Under the pieces are notes generated by a model. That model had not been told where the DNA came from. It made no database searches and was given only the letters and a program-made list of their open reading frames with translations. This document shows, one piece after another, positions 12,717 through 15,086 of a DNA stretch of 15,086 bases. The position numbers and the translations under genes were made by a program. The DNA is taken from positions 1 through 15,086 of the forward strand of contig JBOGWP010000048.1 of assembly GCA_050693875.1 (NCBI GenBank). The letters run 5' to 3'. Positions within the stretch are counted from its first letter, which is position 1; each line of letters opens with the position of its first letter. The stretch is from JBOGWP01 sp050693875. Lineage in GTDB: Bacteria > Actinomycetota > CADDZG01 > JAHWKV01 > JBOGWP01.

Positions 12717-14719
12717 GCGGATCTCATCTCCTTGAGCAGTTGCTCTATCGGCGCGCCGGCTCCGACCTTGAGGTCGAGCTCCACCCGGGTGCCGCCGACG
12801 GGCCCCGGCGTGATCGAGAGCCGGGCGCCGATGGCAACCGCACGCTCGCGCATCGCCTCGAGCCCGACCCCGCGAGGCCGGCCCTCGGGGAGCGGCAGGC
12901 CGATGCCGTCGTCCTCGACCCCCAGCACCAGCCGGTCGGCCGTCGAGGAGAGCGACAGGACCACCCGCGACGCACGGGCGTGGCGGATCGCGTTGGATAC
13001 CGCCTCCTGGGCCACCCGGAATATCTCGGACTCGACGTCCGGCGGCAGGTCCACCGCCCCGGTCACCTCGAGCTCGATCGCGGGACCTGCAAGCCCCTGC
13101 AGATCTCGGAGGTACGAGCCGAGCATCCCCGGCAGCCCGGTGCCCGGCAGAGCGGCGCGCAGGCCCTGGATGGTCGAGCGGACGTCCCCGAGCGCACGTC
13201 CCACCACCCGTGCCAGACGGGCCGCCTCGTCGCGTACCCCCTCCTCTCCGGGGCCGGCCCGGCGGGCGAGAAGCTCCAGCTCGAGGCGCACGTGGGTGAG
13301 GTCCTGGGCGACGCCGTCGTGCAGCTCGCGGGCGAGGCGGCGGCGCTCCTCGTCCGCCGAGAGCTCCCGGAGCCGGCTGAACAGGCGGGAATTCTCGACG
13401 GCAACGGCGGTCTCGTCCGCAAGCTGCTCGACAAGCGAGCGGGTCTCGGACCGGTTGCCGTGCTCGGGGGAGGCGGCCAGCAGCAGGCCGAGGACGAGGC
13501 CCCCCCGCCGCAGCGGAGCGCAGAACCAGCGGGGATACTCGGCGAAGCGCGCCGAGAGCTGCGGACCGAGCGCATCGGACGCGACGACCCGAGCCTCGCC
13601 GTGGAATAGCGACTCGGAGAGCTGGTCGTGGCGGAGGGCCAGGCCCTTGGCCTGGGGCAGCCCGAAGCAGCCAACGACCGTTACGACCCCTGCCTCGCGA
13701 AGAAGCAGCGCCCCTCCCGGGGATTTGAGCGACTCCCGGAGCTCCTCCAGAGCACCCGCCGCGACGGCTTGGAGATCGAATCCCTGCGGGATCGTCCGGG
13801 CGATCCGGAACAGGGCCGAGAGCACGCGGTTTGCCTCGGCCAGGAGGGCCGGGCCCGCCCGGCCGTCGGACCGGGACAGGCGTCCGAGCAGGGCACCGGT
13901 GAGCGAGGCGAGCGGGAAGAGCGCCACCCATCCGAAGAGGGATCCGATCTCGAGCCCGCCGCCCTGGACGAGCGCGAGCACCGCCGGCGCCGGGGCCATG
14001 GCGGGCGTGAGCGCGGCGAGCACGCCCAAGCCCGTACCGAGCACGACGCCTGCCTGGAGCGCAGCCAGAACCGCCAGGCCGATGTAATAGCTGGTAAAGC
14101 CCCCCGTCACGCCCACCGCGACCGTGGCCACGAGGAGATCCCCGATTGCGGCGATCTTGCCGGTGCGCTGTCCCAGCATCCTGACGAGCACGTAGGCCAT
14201 CACCGGGACCAGCACGGTCGGCCGGGGAACGCGGCCGGCCCCGCCGAGCAGCTCGAGCAGTCCCGCGAGGAGCACCGCCGCCACCCGGCCCCGGGCGATC
14301 CAGCCCGAGACTCCCTCGAGGCGGGAGCTGCCGATCGGAGCCGCGGCCTCGGGGATCCCGAGTGCGCGCCGCACCGAGCGGGCCAGCTCCTGGGGCGAGA
14401 AGGGGCGAAGCAGCAGGTCGTCGACGTGGTGGACGACCGCAGTCTCGGACGCCCGGCGACCGTCCCCGACGGCCAGCACGCGGGCCCGGCGCGGGCCTGC
14501 GAGCAGGTCGCTGGTCCGCGGTGCGTCGAGGTCGACGATCACGAGGTCGGCCTGGCTCGAGAGGGGATCCGCGTCGCCCAGCGGCGGCTCGACCACCTCT
14601 GCAGTTGGAAATTCCAGGCGCAGAAGGTACGCAAGGTAGGGGTCGGGCTCGACGAGAACGATGCACGGGCCGGAGGCGGCTGCAGCAGGCCGAGGGCGCA
14701 GTCGAACGGTGGGAATCAT
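12713..14719 (-). CDS. Membrane GAF sensor histidine kinase with degenerate N-terminal receiver-like domain
   Basis: A 668-residue kinase. Residues 18-120 look like a receiver (CIVLVEPDPYLAYLL, Asp63 in LVIVDLDAP, RPF at 105-107 in place of KPx). About 140-280 are hydrophobic with roughly five to six membrane spans. A GAF domain spans about 295-447. HisKA_3 has the phosphoacceptor His467 in RELHDGVAQDL. A HATPase domain follows with N-box Asn576 in EAVSNAIRHA, then DDGIGL and GVGLEAMRERA. This is the NarX/DosS-type kinase family, though the GAF domain shows no obvious haem ligand. The ATG at 14719 is preferred: starting at 14803 would add 28 low-complexity residues and place the GGGAC operator and candidate -10 inside the gene. 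Its ribosome site is weak (AGAG). It pairs with the overlapping response regulator. Confidence 0.9.
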   Translation of the reverse strand: MIPTVRLRPRPAAAASGPCIVLVEPDPYLAYLLRLEFPTAEVVEPPLGDADPLSSQADLVIVDLDAPRTSDLLAGPRRARVLAVGDGRRASETAVVHHVDDLLLRPFSPQELARSVRRALGIPEAAAPIGSSRLEGVSGWIARGRVAAVLLAGLLELLGGAGRVPRPTVLVPVMAYVLVRMLGQRTGKIAAIGDLLVATVAVGVTGGFTSYYIGLAVLAALQAGVVLGTGLGVLAALTPAMAPAPAVLALVQGGGLEIGSLFGWVALFPLASLTGALLGRLSRSDGRAGPALLAEANRVLSALFRIARTIPQGFDLQAVAAGALEELRESLKSPGGALLLREAGVVTVVGCFGLPQAKGLALRHDQLSESLFHGEARVVASDALGPQLSARFAEYPRWFCAPLRRGGLVLGLLLAASPEHGNRSETRSLVEQLADETAVAVENSRLFSRLRELSADEERRRLARELHDGVAQDLTHVRLELELLARRAGPGEEGVRDEAARLARVVGRALGDVRSTIQGLRAALPGTGLPGMLGSYLRDLQGLAGPAIELEVTGAVDLPPDVESEIFRVAQEAVSNAIRHARASRVVLSLSSTADRLVLGVEDDGIGLPLPEGRPRGVGLEAMRERAVAIGARLSITPGPVGGTRVELDLKVGAGAPIEQLLKEMRSA

Positions 14720-14755
14720 GTGGGCTCTACGACGAAAGCGCAACTCGCCGCCGCC

Positions 14756-14761
14756 AGGATA
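14756..14761 (-). promoter_or_regulatory. Candidate -10 of the kinase-regulator operon
   Basis: TATCCT on the minus strand, with 36 nt between it and the kinase ATG at 14719. No -35 match lies 17 bp upstream; the GGGAC box does instead, with its first base 33 bp from the -10. The pilus promoter shows nearly the same layout (TATCCG, 30 bp). This suggests an activator-dependent promoter. Confidence 0.35.
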
Positions 14762-14780
14762 CGGGGATCCCCCGAGTCCC

Positions 14781-14794
14781 GGGACCTTTGTCCC
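14781..14794. promoter_or_regulatory. GGGAC-N4-GTCCC palindrome 4, kinase-regulator promoter
   Basis: GGGAC-CTTT-GTCCC with perfect arms, extended to six on each side as CGGGACCTTTGTCCCG (14780-14795). An adjoining GTCCC (14776-14780) adds a half-site. It sits 62 bp upstream of the kinase ATG, where an autoregulatory operator would be expected. Confidence 0.6.
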
Positions 14795-14816
14795 GAACCG
14801 CATCCTTCCCCCTACC

Positions 14817-14833
14817 TAGTGCCCTGACCACTA
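14817..14833. repeat. Short inverted repeat near the putative insertion sequence end
   Basis: TAGTG and CACTA flank CCCTGAC, between the kinase leader and the transposase stop codon. The 67-bp stretch 14804-14870 holds no gene. The end of the insertion sequence should be somewhere in it, but I cannot fix the boundary or target duplication because the other end is outside the window. Confidence 0.35.
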
Positions 14834-14870
14834 AGGTTTGCGCGCCTGAACACATGTATGGGGTATCTGC

Positions 14871-15086
14871 TTAACTCCAGTCACCACCGTTTGTGGCAGC
14901 GACGAGCTCGTGGAGCGGATAAGGATCCGTGCTGGCCGCTTGCTGGAGAAGCCGGTAGAAGAGCAGGCCCCGGCTCCGACTCGTTCGGCGGTTGAACCGG
15001 AAGGTGAACTCGTCGAGGTAGTAACCGATGTGAGCAGCCGACTGGCCGTAGTGGAGTGTTCCGGCAAGCCAGCGGTCCAGCAACGA
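14871..15086 (-). CDS. IS1595-family transposase, C-terminal part (runs off the window)
   Basis: The final 71 residues of a transposase whose start lies beyond the window. RWLAGTLHYGQSAAHIGYYLDEFTFRFNRR followed by TSRSRGLLFYRLLQQA is typical of the C-terminal end of ISXO2-like (IS1595 family) DDE transposases, including the conserved YLDEFxFRFNRR. It ends at a normal TAA (14873-14871), so this end appears intact. Whether the element is whole and active cannot be told. It is oriented the same way as the kinase operon, so outward transcription could reach the kinase. Confidence 0.88.
   Translation of the reverse strand, partial: SLLDRWLAGTLHYGQSAAHIGYYLDEFTFRFNRRTSRSRGLLFYRLLQQAASTDPYPLHELVAATNGGDWS

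Noticed and set aside
12078..14666. One 862-codon minus-strand frame suggesting a large fusion ending in the response regulator
   Set aside because: Everything before the ATG at 12716 is an out-of-frame reading of the kinase (Arg/Pro/Gly-rich). The regulator has its own ribosome site and an ATGA overlap with the kinase stop.
1..15086. CRISPR arrays, tRNA or rRNA genes
   Set aside because: No regularly spaced direct repeats and no recognisable tRNA or rRNA sequences were seen on either strand.

Overview
The window is very GC-rich, with strong Shine-Dalgarno sites (AAGGAGG type), GTG starts and ATGA start/stop overlaps. It carries a Tad (tight adherence, Flp-type) pilus locus but no gene for an outer-membrane secretin (CpaC/RcpA). 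This suggests a single-membrane, high-GC bacterium, most likely an actinomycetote (possibly a deep branch such as Thermoleophilia). The taxonomic placement is inference.

Region 1 (about 1-9136, all minus strand) is one long pilus operon. In transcription order it holds two near-identical Flp pilins, TadE, a cysteine-rich TadG-like pseudopilin, CpaB, the CpaE/TadZ localisation ATPase, the CpaF/TadA motor ATPase, a TadB platform protein fused to an N-terminal signal peptide and von Willebrand A domain, TadC, and the start of a protein with a degenerate receiver-like domain that runs off the window. Two hairpin regions without U-tracts lie inside the operon, one after the second pilin and one between tadB and tadC.

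Region 2 (about 9137-10456) is a 297-bp divergent promoter region followed by a plus-strand, free-standing DnaB-C/RecA-like ATPase. The intergenic region holds three copies of a palindrome of the form GGGAC-N4-GTCCC (one perfect, two with one mismatch).

Region 3 (10518-12114, plus) is a multi-spanning membrane protein gene split by two apparent single-base losses.

Region 4 (12078-14803, minus) is a two-component system. A membrane GAF histidine kinase with a degenerate N-terminal receiver-like domain overlaps a NarL/DosR-type response regulator by 4 bp. The kinase promoter carries another perfect GGGAC-N4-GTCCC palindrome, and the regulator's recognition helix has the K-T-V-K-N pattern of mycobacterial DosR, whose operators look the same. 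The simplest model is that this two-component system controls itself, the pilus operon and the divergent ATPase.

Region 5 (about 14817-15086) is the C-terminal end of an IS1595-type transposase, placed just upstream of the kinase promoter.
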